The notes: generated by a model not told the origin, from the sequence alone. A stretch of DNA of 64,000 nt from JAAZGD01 sp964383845 (GCA_964383845.1 CAYLIF010000001.1:1-64000), one strand, 5' to 3'. Counted from the stretch's first letter, positions 45,288 to 54,490 are shown. Made by a program: numbers and translations.

Positions 45288-46355
45288 ATGGATTGTAAGA
45301 TTTTGGTTATTAATCCTGGCAACGCTTCAACCAAGATAGGTATTTATTGCAATGAAAAAGAACTATACGAAATAACTGTGGATCATAGTGAAAACCAGCT
45401 AAAAGAATACTATAAAATTCGTGATCAAAAGGCGTTTAGGAAATCATTAGTAGAGACGACCGTCAATAAAGCAGGTTTTTGCTTATCTGATTTCAATGTT
45501 ATTATAGCCCGTGGTGGCCTTGGAAAACCAATGGAAGGCGGTCTCTATAGAATAAACACAGATATGATTAATGATCTGGAGAACGCCAACTACGGAGAGC
45601 ACTCATCTAACTTAGGTGCTCCTATTGCAAAAGAGCTTGGAGACAAACTGGGAATACCTTCATTCATAATGGACCCAGTCTCTATCGATGAAATGGAGCC
45701 AGTTGCAAGAATTTCGGGGCTTAAAGAAATACCCAGAAAGAGTTTACTCCACGCACTAAACAGCAGAGCTGTTGGAAGATGGTATGCAGATTCCCTAGAA
45801 AAAAACTATGAAGATTTAAGATTAATTGTTGTTCATTTAGGATCGGGGATTTCAATAACTCCGCATTTAAATGGCAGGATTATTGATTGTAATAATGCAA
45901 TGTCAGGAGGACCTATGAGCCCTGATCGTTCAGGAGGTCTTCCCTCAAAAGGTCTGGTTGAACTTTGTTATTCTGGTAAATATAATACACTAGAAGAAAT
46001 GATTAAGAAGATTAACCGAGAAGGTGGCTTGTACGATCACCTAGGTACCAGTGATCTTAGAGAAGCCGAAAAGATGGTAGAGAATGGGAATGATTATGCA
46101 GACCTAGTCTTGAAGGCTATGGTATATCAAATTGCCAAAGAGATTGGTGCTATGGCAACAGTTTTGGAAGGTGAAGTGGATGCCATAATCATAACAGGGG
46201 GGATGGCCTATTCAAAAAGATTGATAGAGGATTTAGAAAAAAGGGTAGCTTTTATAGCTCCTTTAGTGGTTCGCCCAGGGGAGTTAGAAATGGAAGCATT
46301 GGCAAAGGGTGCCTACGAAGGGATGCAAGGAATTAAGCCAATTAAGGAATACTAG
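45288..46355 (+). CDS. buk: butyrate kinase-type acyl kinase
   Basis: Buk moves phosphate from acyl-phosphate to ADP, releasing the acid and ATP. The 355-residue ASKHA-fold kinase shows VINPGNASTKIGIY near residue 5, ARGGLGKPMEGGLYRIN near 75, VHLGSGISI near 181, SGGPMSPDRSGGLP near 206 and the C-terminal ITGGMAYSKRL. It completes the ptb-iorA-iorB-buk set, in which the oxidoreductase makes the acyl-CoA, Ptb makes the acyl-phosphate, and Buk makes ATP. Substrate chain is not resolved. A two-way terminator follows. Confidence 0.9.
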   Translation: MDCKILVINPGNASTKIGIYCNEKELYEITVDHSENQLKEYYKIRDQKAFRKSLVETTVNKAGFCLSDFNVIIARGGLGKPMEGGLYRINTDMINDLENANYGEHSSNLGAPIAKELGDKLGIPSFIMDPVSIDEMEPVARISGLKEIPRKSLLHALNSRAVGRWYADSLEKNYEDLRLIVVHLGSGISITPHLNGRIIDCNNAMSGGPMSPDRSGGLPSKGLVELCYSGKYNTLEEMIKKINREGGLYDHLGTSDLREAEKMVENGNDYADLVLKAMVYQIAKEIGAMATVLEGEVDAIIITGGMAYSKRLIEDLEKRVAFIAPLVVRPGELEMEALAKGAYEGMQGIKPIKEY

Positions 46356-46409
46356 TACCAGAATTTGTCTTTAACAAAAAAAGACTTTGAATATAATAAA
46401 GAATGCAAA

Positions 46410-46450
46410 AACCTGCCAGCAATTATCATGAATTGTCAGCAGGTTTTTTT
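46410..46450. terminator. bidirectional terminator between buk and the SEC-C gene
   Basis: AACCTGC (46410-46416) pairs with GCAGGTT (46439-46445) and CAATT (46420-46424) with AATTG (46431-46435), with a small internal loop. Seven T follow on the plus strand (46444-46450) and TTTTTGC on the minus strand, so it can end both converging transcripts. Confidence 0.82.
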
Positions 46451-46468
46451 AAAAAGGTCAGGTATTGC

Positions 46469-46969
46469 TTAGAGATTTGCTCCGCAACATTTTTTATACT
46501 TTTTACCTGAGCCGCATGGACAAGGTTCGTTTCGCCCAGGATGTTTTTCTTTAACAATAGTTCGGGATTTTCGGTATACTTCAAACAAAGCATTTTGTTC
46601 TTCCTCTGAATAAATCCTTTCCCATTCAGGGAGTGAATAGAGATGCTCTGCATCTACTTCAAGCATATTTAAGAAGAGTTTTTCAAAATCCACTTCCAAA
46701 TAAATTTCTGAGTCTTCTGTAATATTCTTAACATCCAGATCATTTATCAAGGAACTCTCTATACCATCAAAAAATCCAAGAAGCAGTATAGGATCCACAT
46801 CATATTTTGCCACCAACTTATTAAAAACACCAGTCATTGGTGATTCGTGGTTTTCCAAAAGATCCTTGTAAATCTTAACTTCGGCATCAGAGTAAGATGC
46901 CCAAAAGTCTTTGAAGGAGTCATCAGTTTGACCTTCAATAAGGTTTTTCCAAGATTCATACATTTTCAT
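46469..46969 (-). CDS. SEC-C metal-binding motif protein
   Basis: Only the C-terminus is recognisable: GRNEPCPCGSGKKYKKCC, the zinc-binding SEC-C motif known from the tail of SecA, near residues 145-163. The first 140 residues are acidic and helical (FKDFWASYSDAEVKIYKDLL and a LEVD-rich stretch) and I do not recognise them; clostridial SEC-C proteins of this size have no firm function. The ATG overlaps the stop of hom by 1 base (TAATG), so it is translated after homoserine dehydrogenase, an unexpected partner. Confidence 0.75.
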   Translation of the reverse strand: MKMYESWKNLIEGQTDDSFKDFWASYSDAEVKIYKDLLENHESPMTGVFNKLVAKYDVDPILLLGFFDGIESSLINDLDVKNITEDSEIYLEVDFEKLFLNMLEVDAEHLYSLPEWERIYSEEEQNALFEVYRKSRTIVKEKHPGRNEPCPCGSGKKYKKCCGANL

Positions 46970-47955
46970 TATTTTTTGTGCTCCCCTCTATTTTTCCATT
47001 CTATTATGTCCATAACATCACCTAAAACCGCACTAGCTGTTGGCAGGGCACCTGCGCCTTTTCCGTAAAACATTAATTCTCCAACAGCATTTCCTGTCAG
47101 ATATATTGCGTTGAATTCATTATTTACTCCACATAAGGGGTGATCCAATGGTAGTTCCATAGGTGCTACAGCAGCGGTAATTTTACCATCATCTTTAGCT
47201 ACCTTAGCTATTAATTTAATTTTATTGCCTTTATTTTTTGCGGCTGATATTTGCTGAGGGGTGACATTGGTAATGCCTTCCGTAGTTATGTCTTCAGGTG
47301 CTATATAATTCCCAAAAGCTAATGCTGTTAAAATGGTAAGTTTGTTTGCAGCATCAATTCCTTCTACGTCATCTGTAGGGTCTGCTTCTGCGAAACCTAG
47401 TTGTTGGGCTGTTTTTAAAGCGGTTTCGTAGGGAAGGCCATTGTCTGACATTTGTGTGAGAATATAATTAGTAGTTCCGTTGACAATGCCAAGAACTTCG
47501 CTAAACTCATTGGCCCTAAGAACACTGGACATGGCTTTTAATATAGGAATTCCGCCGCCTACACTTGCTTCGTATCTAAACTCTACATTGTTTCTAATAG
47601 CAGCTTCATTTAATTGGACAAAATTAGCAGCTACTGCAGCTTTATTTGCAGTAACTACAGACTTGCCACTATTCATAGCCCTAATCATTAAGGATGAGGC
47701 AGGTTCAATCCCCCCTAGTAACTCTATAACAATTTCTATAGAGGAGTCTTGAAAAATATCATTTGGCTCTTGGGTGAACTTGTTAAGGGCCACTTCAATA
47801 CCACGATCTCGGCTTGTATCTTTTTCCAATATTTTAGTGATTTCCACTTCTAGGCCCAAAGATTTTTCAATGGTTGTTCTATTCATGTCTAAAACTTTAT
47901 AGGTTCCCGTGCCAATGTTTCCAAGGCCCAAAAGACCAATGTTTATCTTTTTCAT
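46969..47955 (-). CDS. hom: homoserine dehydrogenase (short form without ACT domain)
   Basis: Hom reduces aspartate semialdehyde to homoserine, the branch to threonine and methionine. The NAD(P) loop GLGNIGTG lies at residues 10-17, followed by VTANKAAVAA near 101 and the catalytic region NGTTNYILTQM near 160 and GFAEADPTDDVEGIDAANKL near 187-206. It ends at residue 328 straight after the catalytic domain (GAGALPTASAVLGDV), so the regulatory ACT domain found in many homologues of about 430 residues is missing. Feedback control by threonine through that domain is therefore unlikely. AAGGAG lies before the ATG. thrB and thrC are not nearby. Confidence 0.93.
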   Translation of the reverse strand: MKKINIGLLGLGNIGTGTYKVLDMNRTTIEKSLGLEVEITKILEKDTSRDRGIEVALNKFTQEPNDIFQDSSIEIVIELLGGIEPASSLMIRAMNSGKSVVTANKAAVAANFVQLNEAAIRNNVEFRYEASVGGGIPILKAMSSVLRANEFSEVLGIVNGTTNYILTQMSDNGLPYETALKTAQQLGFAEADPTDDVEGIDAANKLTILTALAFGNYIAPEDITTEGITNVTPQQISAAKNKGNKIKLIAKVAKDDGKITAAVAPMELPLDHPLCGVNNEFNAIYLTGNAVGELMFYGKGAGALPTASAVLGDVMDIIEWKNRGEHKK

Positions 47956-48084
47956 CTTAATTCTCCTTTTGTTTTGATAATTTCATTATTATATCTCAAA
48001 AAACCAAAAAAGTCATGGGAAAAAACCAGGCTAGGCGATATAATGAGCAAAGGTGTAACAATAAGAAAAAAGAAGGGATTAAAC

Positions 48085-48555
48085 ATGACACTACATATCG
48101 TACTTATTGAACCTGAGATCCCACCAAATACAGGAAACATAGCTAGATCATGTGCTGCAACTAATACTAAACTCCACTTGGTTGGACCCTTAGGTTTTTC
48201 CATAGAAGAGAAAGCTGTAAAAAGAGCGGGCCTTGATTATTGGAAATATGTAAACTTGGAATTCCATGAGAACCTTAAGAACTTTTTGGATAAGTATAAA
48301 GACCGGCAATTGTATTTGGCGACCACAAAGGGTAAGCAACTTTATACAGAAATTGCCTTTAAAGATGAAGATATGATAGTTTTTGGAAAAGAAACAGCTG
48401 GGCTTCCCATGGAATTTATACAAGAACATCTAGAGGAAACCATTAGAATTCCCATGAGCTTAGACACCAGATCCAGATCATTCAATTTATCCAATTCCGC
48501 CAATATAGTTTTGTTTGAAGCTCTAAGACAAATGGGGTTTCCTGGCCTTTGTTAA
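48085..48555 (+). CDS. trmL: tRNA (cytidine(34)-2'-O)-methyltransferase TrmL
   Basis: TrmL methylates the ribose of the wobble base in leucine tRNAs. The ATG at 48085, with AAGGGA 6 bases upstream, gives 156 residues, the standard size of this minimal SPOUT enzyme. Motifs are IVLIEPEIPPNTGNIARSC (4-22), FGKETAGLP near 102 and IPMSLDTRSRSFNLSNSANIV split over 120-140, which form the knotted SAM site. An in-frame start at 47974 would add 37 basic residues not seen in the family. A TATAAT at 48039-48044 may serve as -10. It diverges from hom. Confidence 0.94.
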   Translation: MTLHIVLIEPEIPPNTGNIARSCAATNTKLHLVGPLGFSIEEKAVKRAGLDYWKYVNLEFHENLKNFLDKYKDRQLYLATTKGKQLYTEIAFKDEDMIVFGKETAGLPMEFIQEHLEETIRIPMSLDTRSRSFNLSNSANIVLFEALRQMGFPGLC

Positions 48556-48589
48556 CTAGCAGAACAGTTGTCTAAGAGGTAAAAGCGGC

Positions 48590-48618
48590 TACACATTCCA
48601 ATAGAAATATGGTATAGT
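48590..48618 (+). promoter_or_regulatory. candidate rpoN promoter giving a leaderless mRNA
   Basis: TACACA (48590-48595), 17 bases, TATAGT (48613-48618). Transcription would begin about 7 bases after the -10 box, at or next to the rpoN ATG at 48625, and no ribosome site is present between them. Confidence 0.45.
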
Positions 48619-48624
48619 AATTGC

Positions 48625-50016
48625 ATGAAGATAGGTTATGAACAAACAATTGAACAAAGCCAAAAACTGGTAATGACGCCGGATTTAATCCAAGCGATTC
48701 GCATCCTTCAGTACAATACTCATGAACTTGAGGATTATGTACAGGAGGAGCTTTTAACTAACCCAGTAATGGAATTGATAGCGGATAGAATGACAAGCTA
48801 TAGAGAGCCTGGCTCCTTTGTAAGCGGGGCATCTAACCAGGATGCTGATGACAACTCCGACTTCCCTATGGAAAAATATGCAGCCGCCAGAGGAGAAACT
48901 TTGGTTGAACATCTTTTGTTTCAACTAGAAACCTCGGATATTCACTCTAAGTGTAAGGAACGAGGCCGTTATATTATTGAGTCATTAGATGACAACGGAT
49001 ACCTTACTATGGAAACTGAAGAGATTGCCACCAATCTTGGGGTTGAAGAAGATAGAGTAGAGAAGACTATCGAAATTATTCAGGGCTTTGATCCTATTGG
49101 TGTATGCGCACGAGACTTGTCCGAATGCCTTCTTATTCAACTAGACGCTTTGCTTTGTGAGCTAAGTCAGAATTGTGAAAATAAAAGAATCTTAGAAGAT
49201 TATCATTGGACAGAAGAGGTTGTGAAGCATCACTTAGAAGATTTGGCTAATAATAGAATACCTCAAATTGCCAAGCATTTAGGGGTAACTATTGAAAAAG
49301 TCCAGGAAATAGCTGACATTATAAGAACCCTAGAACCTAAACCCGGGAGACTATTCGCTGGTGATCAGGAACAGAGATATATTGTTCCTGATATTTTGGT
49401 TGAGAAAATAGATGGCAAATATATTGTTACCGTTAGCGAATATAGCGCCCCTAAATTGATGATTGGATCGTACTATGGCAAATTATTGCAAGAGGCAGAG
49501 AAAGATCCAGAACTGGCAAAGTATTTGAATAAAAAGGTAAATTCAGCGATTTGGCTAATAAGAAGCATTGAACAAAGAAAACAAACAATTTTCAATGTAG
49601 CCAGCGCCGTTGTAAAGTATCAACAAGACTTCTTTGACGAAGGAGAGAAAGGCCTTAAAATCCTAACCTTAAAGCAAATTGCTGAAGAAGTAGACGTACA
49701 TGAATCCACAGTAAGTCGTTCTATTAACGGAAAGTATATGGAGACTCCAAGAGGTGTTTTTGAGCTTAAATATTTCTTTAAAAGCGGAGTTGCAAAAAAT
49801 GATTGCGGACCTGGATCTGATGACAATATCTCATCCATGGGTGTTAAATCATTTATAAAAGAATTGATAGACAATGAGGACCCAAAGTCTCCTTACAGCG
49901 ATCAAAATATGGTTTGTTCTTTAAAGGAAAAGGGTATAAACATTTCCAGGAGAACAGTTGCAAAGTATCGAGATGAAATGGGTATTTTATCAAGTTCAAG
50001 AAGACGAAGGTATTAA
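48625..50016 (+). CDS. rpoN: RNA polymerase sigma-54 factor
   Basis: Sigma-54 directs polymerase to -24/-12 promoters opened by enhancer-binding ATPases. All regions of the 463-residue protein are present: the glutamine/leucine-rich region I (QSQKLVMTPDLIQAIRILQYN, residues 10-30, in two parts), the core-binding region II/III, the helix-turn-helix (VDVHESTVSRSINGKYMETPRG near 357), and the RpoN box SRRTVAKYRDEMG near 444. No Shine-Dalgarno lies before the ATG, and a -10-like TATAGT ends 7 bases upstream. gap follows after 75 bases. No sigma-54 activator is in the window, so its targets are elsewhere. Confidence 0.95.
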   Translation: MKIGYEQTIEQSQKLVMTPDLIQAIRILQYNTHELEDYVQEELLTNPVMELIADRMTSYREPGSFVSGASNQDADDNSDFPMEKYAAARGETLVEHLLFQLETSDIHSKCKERGRYIIESLDDNGYLTMETEEIATNLGVEEDRVEKTIEIIQGFDPIGVCARDLSECLLIQLDALLCELSQNCENKRILEDYHWTEEVVKHHLEDLANNRIPQIAKHLGVTIEKVQEIADIIRTLEPKPGRLFAGDQEQRYIVPDILVEKIDGKYIVTVSEYSAPKLMIGSYYGKLLQEAEKDPELAKYLNKKVNSAIWLIRSIEQRKQTIFNVASAVVKYQQDFFDEGEKGLKILTLKQIAEEVDVHESTVSRSINGKYMETPRGVFELKYFFKSGVAKNDCGPGSDDNISSMGVKSFIKELIDNEDPKSPYSDQNMVCSLKEKGINISRRTVAKYRDEMGILSSSRRRRY

Positions 50017-50091
50017 ATAGCTCTGGCTATTAATATATAATAATACAATATAATTAAATTTTTTGCGGCAGTTAAGTATAGGAGGATTACT

Positions 50092-51105
50092 ATGAAGACT
50101 AAAGTTGGGATTAATGGATTTGGAAGAATTGGGCGAAACGCATTGAAGGTGGCTGTAGCTAAGAGTGATTGTAATTTTGAAGTAGTGGCAATTAATGACC
50201 TAACTACCCCCGAAACTTTGGCACACCTATTAAAGTATGATAGTTGCTTTGGTAAGTTTGATGGAACCGTTGACCACACTGAAAATTCAATCATTGTTAA
50301 TGGTAAAACTATAAGAATATATGCTATAAAAGACCCTGCAGAAATTCCCTGGGGCGATGAGGGAGTGGAAGTTGTTCTAGAATCCACAGGGCTATTTACA
50401 AAAAAAGAAGACGCCTCAAAGCATCTGAAAAACGGTGTAAAAAAAATTGTTATTTCAGCTCCGGCTAAAAATGAGGATATCACCATAGTTTTAGGAGTCA
50501 ATGAAGAAAAATATAATCCGGCAGAAGACCACATCATTTCTAATGCATCTTGCACAACAAATTGCCTTGCACCTGTTGCAAAGGTCATTGATGAAAGCTT
50601 TGGAATTAAAAGAGGTTTAATGACTACAATACACTCATACACTAATGATCAAAAAATATTAGACCTACCTCATAGTGATCTAAGAAGAGCAAGAGCAGCG
50701 GGAGTTTCATTAATCCCAACAACAACAGGAGCAGCGAAAGCCGTTAGCTTGGTATTGCCTCAATTAAAGGGGAAGCTAAACGGAATGGCCATTAGAGTCC
50801 CAACCCCGGCGGTGTCCTTAGTTGACATTGTTTTAGAGCTAGAGAAACCAGCAACTGCAGAGGCTATTAACGAAGCTTTAAAGAAAGCATCTGAAAACAA
50901 ATTGAAGGGAATAATGGAATACACAGAGGAACCCCTTGTTTCCGTGGATTTTAAAGGAAACCCAGCTTCTTCAATAGTAGATGCACTGTCCACTATGGTA
51001 TTAGAAGACAATATGGTGAAAGTTCTTGCTTGGTATGATAACGAATGGGGCTATTCTTCAAGAACAGTAGACCTTATTGACTATATTATTGCCAAAGGTC
51101 TGTAA
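50092..51105 (+). CDS. gap: glyceraldehyde-3-phosphate dehydrogenase
   Basis: Gap oxidises glyceraldehyde 3-phosphate to 1,3-bisphosphoglycerate with NAD. The protein has 337 residues, with the Rossmann start INGFGRIGRNAL at 6-17, the catalytic cysteine in ASCTTNCLAP near 152-161 and WYDNEWGYSSR near 318. AT-rich DNA with two TATAAT matches (50036-50041 and 50049-50054) lies just upstream, as does AGGAGG. The repressor gene cggR, common before gap in Firmicutes, is replaced here by rpoN. pgk and tpiA follow at 39 and 38 bases. Confidence 0.97.
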   Translation: MKTKVGINGFGRIGRNALKVAVAKSDCNFEVVAINDLTTPETLAHLLKYDSCFGKFDGTVDHTENSIIVNGKTIRIYAIKDPAEIPWGDEGVEVVLESTGLFTKKEDASKHLKNGVKKIVISAPAKNEDITIVLGVNEEKYNPAEDHIISNASCTTNCLAPVAKVIDESFGIKRGLMTTIHSYTNDQKILDLPHSDLRRARAAGVSLIPTTTGAAKAVSLVLPQLKGKLNGMAIRVPTPAVSLVDIVLELEKPATAEAINEALKKASENKLKGIMEYTEEPLVSVDFKGNPASSIVDALSTMVLEDNMVKVLAWYDNEWGYSSRTVDLIDYIIAKGL

Positions 51106-51144
51106 ATAAAAAGCATGGAAAACTAGAAAAGCGAGGTCCAACAA

Positions 51145-52338
51145 ATGAAAAAAACAGTAAAGGATATTGATGTAACAGGGAAAAGAGTATTAGTTCGTTG
51201 TGATTTTAATGTGCCAATGAATAATGGAGCAATTACAGACGATGGGCGAATAGCCGCAGTTTTACCAACAATAGACTATTTAATAGATAAAGGTGCTAAG
51301 GTAATTTTAATTTCCCATTTGGGAAGACCAGATGGAGAGCCCAACTTAAAATATACCTTAGAGCCCGTAGCTATTAGGCTATCGGAATTCCTGGGAAAAG
51401 AAGTTGTGTTTGAGAATTCGCCATCAGTTGTGGACGACAAGGTAATTGATCACATCTCTCACATGCATAACAGAGATATTGCTTTACTGGAAAATCTTAG
51501 ATTCAGAAAAGAAGAGGAAGAGAATGATCCTGAGTTTGCAAAGTCGTTGGCATCTTTAGCTGATTTTTTTGTAAACGATGCTTTTGGTACTGCTCACAGA
51601 GCACATGCTTCAACGGTGGGGATAGCTAAATATATACCCGCCGTTTCGGGACTTCTTATGGAAAAAGAAGAAGAATTTTTGGTAGAAGCGGTAGAAAACC
51701 CAAAGAGACCATTCTTGGCAATTATGGGTGGCGCAAAGGTAAAAGACAAGATAAAGGTAATTGAAAACCTTTTGGACAAAGTAGACACATTGATAATTGG
51801 GGGTGGAATGGCTTTCCCATTTTTAAAAGCCATGGGTTTTGAAGTTGGTCGCTCCCTTTTAGAAGAAGAGGGTATTGAGATAGCCAATAGACTATTAAAA
51901 AAATCTAAAGATAAAAATGTGGCAATGCTTCTTCCTTTGGACGTGGTTTGCGCAAAAGAATTTGCAAATGATGCAGACCATGAGGTTTTTGATCGTGAGA
52001 GTATACCTGAAGACTGGATGGGACTTGATATCGGGCCGAAGACTGTGGAGCTATTTAAAGAAGAGATAGCAAAAGCCCAAACAATATTTTGGAATGGACC
52101 AATGGGAGTTTTTGAAATGCCTAATTACGCTATGGGTACCCTACAAATCGCTAGAGGAATGGCAGCTTCAAAAGGAGTTACTATTATTGGTGGTGGGGAC
52201 TCTGCGGCAGCAGTTGAACAATTTGGGCTTACAGAGAAGATAACTCATATTTCTACAGGTGGTGGAGCTTCTTTAGAGCTGCTTGAGGGTAAAGAGCTTC
52301 CTGGGATTTCTGTGCTACTAGAAAAAGATATTCAATAA
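51145..52338 (+). CDS. pgk: phosphoglycerate kinase
   Basis: Pgk makes ATP from 1,3-bisphosphoglycerate. The 397-residue protein has VLVRCDFNVPM near residue 15, ISHLGRPDG near 56, LLENLRFRKEEE near 114, the hinge GGAKVKDKI and the nucleotide site GGGDSAAAVEQFG near 350. It is a standard monomeric form, not fused to tpi. It lies in the gap-pgk-tpiA-eno run, with GCGAGG as a modest ribosome site. Confidence 0.97.
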   Translation: MKKTVKDIDVTGKRVLVRCDFNVPMNNGAITDDGRIAAVLPTIDYLIDKGAKVILISHLGRPDGEPNLKYTLEPVAIRLSEFLGKEVVFENSPSVVDDKVIDHISHMHNRDIALLENLRFRKEEEENDPEFAKSLASLADFFVNDAFGTAHRAHASTVGIAKYIPAVSGLLMEKEEEFLVEAVENPKRPFLAIMGGAKVKDKIKVIENLLDKVDTLIIGGGMAFPFLKAMGFEVGRSLLEEEGIEIANRLLKKSKDKNVAMLLPLDVVCAKEFANDADHEVFDRESIPEDWMGLDIGPKTVELFKEEIAKAQTIFWNGPMGVFEMPNYAMGTLQIARGMAASKGVTIIGGGDSAAAVEQFGLTEKITHISTGGGASLELLEGKELPGISVLLEKDIQ

Positions 52339-52376
52339 ATTCAGAACAACTATCGTAACAAAAACAGGAGACGGAT

Positions 52377-53123
52377 ATGAGAATGCCATTTATTGCAGGA
52401 AATTGGAAAATGTTTAAAACAATAGCAGAAGCAGTATCTTTTGCTGAAGAACTAAAAAGCATCTATACTCCCACAGACATTAAGGTGGCAGTATTTGCAC
52501 CATACACACAGTTAGGGACCTTGGTAGAAGCCTTCAAAGGCACTGGGATTTCTGTAGGCTCACAAAATATGCACTTTGAAGAAGAGGGGGCATATACTGG
52601 AGAGATTTCGCCGCTAATGTTGAAGGAACTTGGTGTTACCCACTGTATAATAGGGCATAGTGAAAGACGGCAATACTTTAACGAAGATGATGAAAGCTGT
52701 AACAAAAAATTACACGCTGCTTTTAACCATAATATTTTACCGGTGTTTTGTATTGGAGAAAAACTAGAACAAAGAGAAGCTGACCAAGCCTTTTCTGTTG
52801 TGGAAAAGCAATTACTTGCTGGCCTTAAAGATATCAAAAAGGACCACATGGCAAAGCTAACTATTGCATACGAACCTATATGGGCAATCGGAACTGGGAA
52901 GACAGCCACTCCAGAACAGGCAAACGAAATGTGTGGATTCATAAGGGAAAAACTCATCACATTATATGGAGATGTAACAGCAGACCAAGTTGTAATTCAG
53001 TATGGAGGAAGCGTAAAGCCTGATAATGCCACAGAAATAATGAATATGGAAGAAATTGATGGAGCCTTAGTTGGGGGTGCGAGCCTAGACCCGAAAAGCT
53101 TTATGGAGATTATTAATTTTTAA
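52377..53123 (+). CDS. tpiA: triose-phosphate isomerase
   Basis: TpiA interconverts dihydroxyacetone phosphate and glyceraldehyde 3-phosphate. The 248-residue barrel shows GNWKMFKT near residue 8 (catalytic Lys), IGHSERRQYF near 94 (His), AYEPIWAIGTGKTATP near 163-178 (Glu) and YGGSVKPDNA near 207. Its product pool is shared with GpsA of the lipid pathway. GGAG lies before the ATG. Confidence 0.97.
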   Translation: MRMPFIAGNWKMFKTIAEAVSFAEELKSIYTPTDIKVAVFAPYTQLGTLVEAFKGTGISVGSQNMHFEEEGAYTGEISPLMLKELGVTHCIIGHSERRQYFNEDDESCNKKLHAAFNHNILPVFCIGEKLEQREADQAFSVVEKQLLAGLKDIKKDHMAKLTIAYEPIWAIGTGKTATPEQANEMCGFIREKLITLYGDVTADQVVIQYGGSVKPDNATEIMNMEEIDGALVGGASLDPKSFMEIINF

Positions 53124-53189
53124 TACTAGCCTTTGATCAAAAATGAAAACATTTAAATGGTTATGGTTTTATAAGAAGGGAGCAGTGAA

Positions 53190-54485
53190 ATGTCCTTTAT
53201 TGAAGAAGTAGTAGCTCGGGAAGTCTTAGACTCAAGAGGTAACCCAACTGTTGAGGTAGATGTAATTCTTGAAGATGGAAATATGGGAAGCGCCATGGTA
53301 CCTTCTGGTGCATCAACGGGGATTTATGAAGCTGTAGAGCTAAGAGATGGAGACCCCAAAAGGTACTTGGGAAAAGGAGTTTTAAAAGCTGTTGCAAATG
53401 TTAATGATATTATTGCAGATGAAATAATAGGGTACAATGTCTTGGACCAAGTTGGTCTCGATAAATTACTGATAGATTTAGACGGAACACCTAACAAAAG
53501 CAAGCTTGGAGCCAACGCAATATTGGCAGTTTCTTTGGCTGCTGCATCTGCTGCTGCAGATTACTGTGGTTTGCCACTGTTTCAATATCTAGGTGGAGTT
53601 AATGCTAAGCTGCTACCTACTCCAATGATGAATATCCTAAATGGAGGCTCTCATGCAGATAGTAATGTAGACTTTCAAGAATTCATGATTATGCCTGTGG
53701 GAGCACCTAATTTTAGAGAAGGCCTACGTATGGGTACTGAAATATTTCATGCATTAAAGGCTGTTCTCAAAGAAAAGGGTCTTAACACTGCTGTTGGAGA
53801 TGAAGGTGGCTTTGCACCAAATCTAGAGACCAACGAAGAAGCTCTTAAGGTAATTATGGAAGCCATTAAAAGGGCTGGATACAAGGCAGGGGAAGAAGTT
53901 AAAATCGCTATGGATCCAGCAGCTTCAGAATTCTATGACAAAGAATCGGGTCTGTATAATATGAAGGGAGAAGGTGTTAAGAAGACTTCTTCTGAAATGG
54001 TAGATTTTTATGAAAGTTTAATGGAGAAATATCCCATCATCTCAATTGAAGATGGATTGGATGAAGACGACTGGGCGGGGTGGAAAGAGATGACTCAGAG
54101 GTTGGGTCAAAGATTACAAATTGTAGGAGATGATCTATTCGTAACAAATACCCAACGTCTTAAAAAAGGTATTGATATGGGTGTTGCAAACTCAATACTA
54201 ATCAAGGTGAATCAAATAGGAACATTGACTGAAACTTTGGATGCCATTGAAATGGCTAAAAGAGCTGGATACACGGTAGTTGTTTCACATAGAAGTGGAG
54301 AAACAGAGGATGTGACCATTGCAGACCTTGTTGTTGCTGTAAATGCAGGGCAGATTAAAACTGGTAGTGCGTCAAGAACTGATAGGGTTGCAAAGTACAA
54401 CCAACTTCTTAGACTTGAAGAGCTCCTAGGTGACTCCGGTGAATATGCAGGGAATAAGGCTTTTTATAGCATTAAGAGCCTATAA
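53190..54485 (+). CDS. eno: enolase
   Basis: Eno converts 2-phosphoglycerate to phosphoenolpyruvate. The 431-residue protein has VLDSRGNPTVEV near residue 11, PSGASTGIYEA near 37, GGSHADSNVDFQEFMI near 152-167, metal ligands in AMDPAAS, SIEDGLDEDDWAGW and GDDLFVTN, and the lysine motif KVNQIGT near 338. Phosphoglycerate mutase, which supplies its substrate and usually sits between tpiA and eno, is absent from the window. AGAAGGGAG precedes the ATG. Confidence 0.97.
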   Translation: MSFIEEVVAREVLDSRGNPTVEVDVILEDGNMGSAMVPSGASTGIYEAVELRDGDPKRYLGKGVLKAVANVNDIIADEIIGYNVLDQVGLDKLLIDLDGTPNKSKLGANAILAVSLAAASAAADYCGLPLFQYLGGVNAKLLPTPMMNILNGGSHADSNVDFQEFMIMPVGAPNFREGLRMGTEIFHALKAVLKEKGLNTAVGDEGGFAPNLETNEEALKVIMEAIKRAGYKAGEEVKIAMDPAASEFYDKESGLYNMKGEGVKKTSSEMVDFYESLMEKYPIISIEDGLDEDDWAGWKEMTQRLGQRLQIVGDDLFVTNTQRLKKGIDMGVANSILIKVNQIGTLTETLDAIEMAKRAGYTVVVSHRSGETEDVTIADLVVAVNAGQIKTGSASRTDRVAKYNQLLRLEELLGDSGEYAGNKAFYSIKSL

Positions 54486-54490
54486 ATCAC

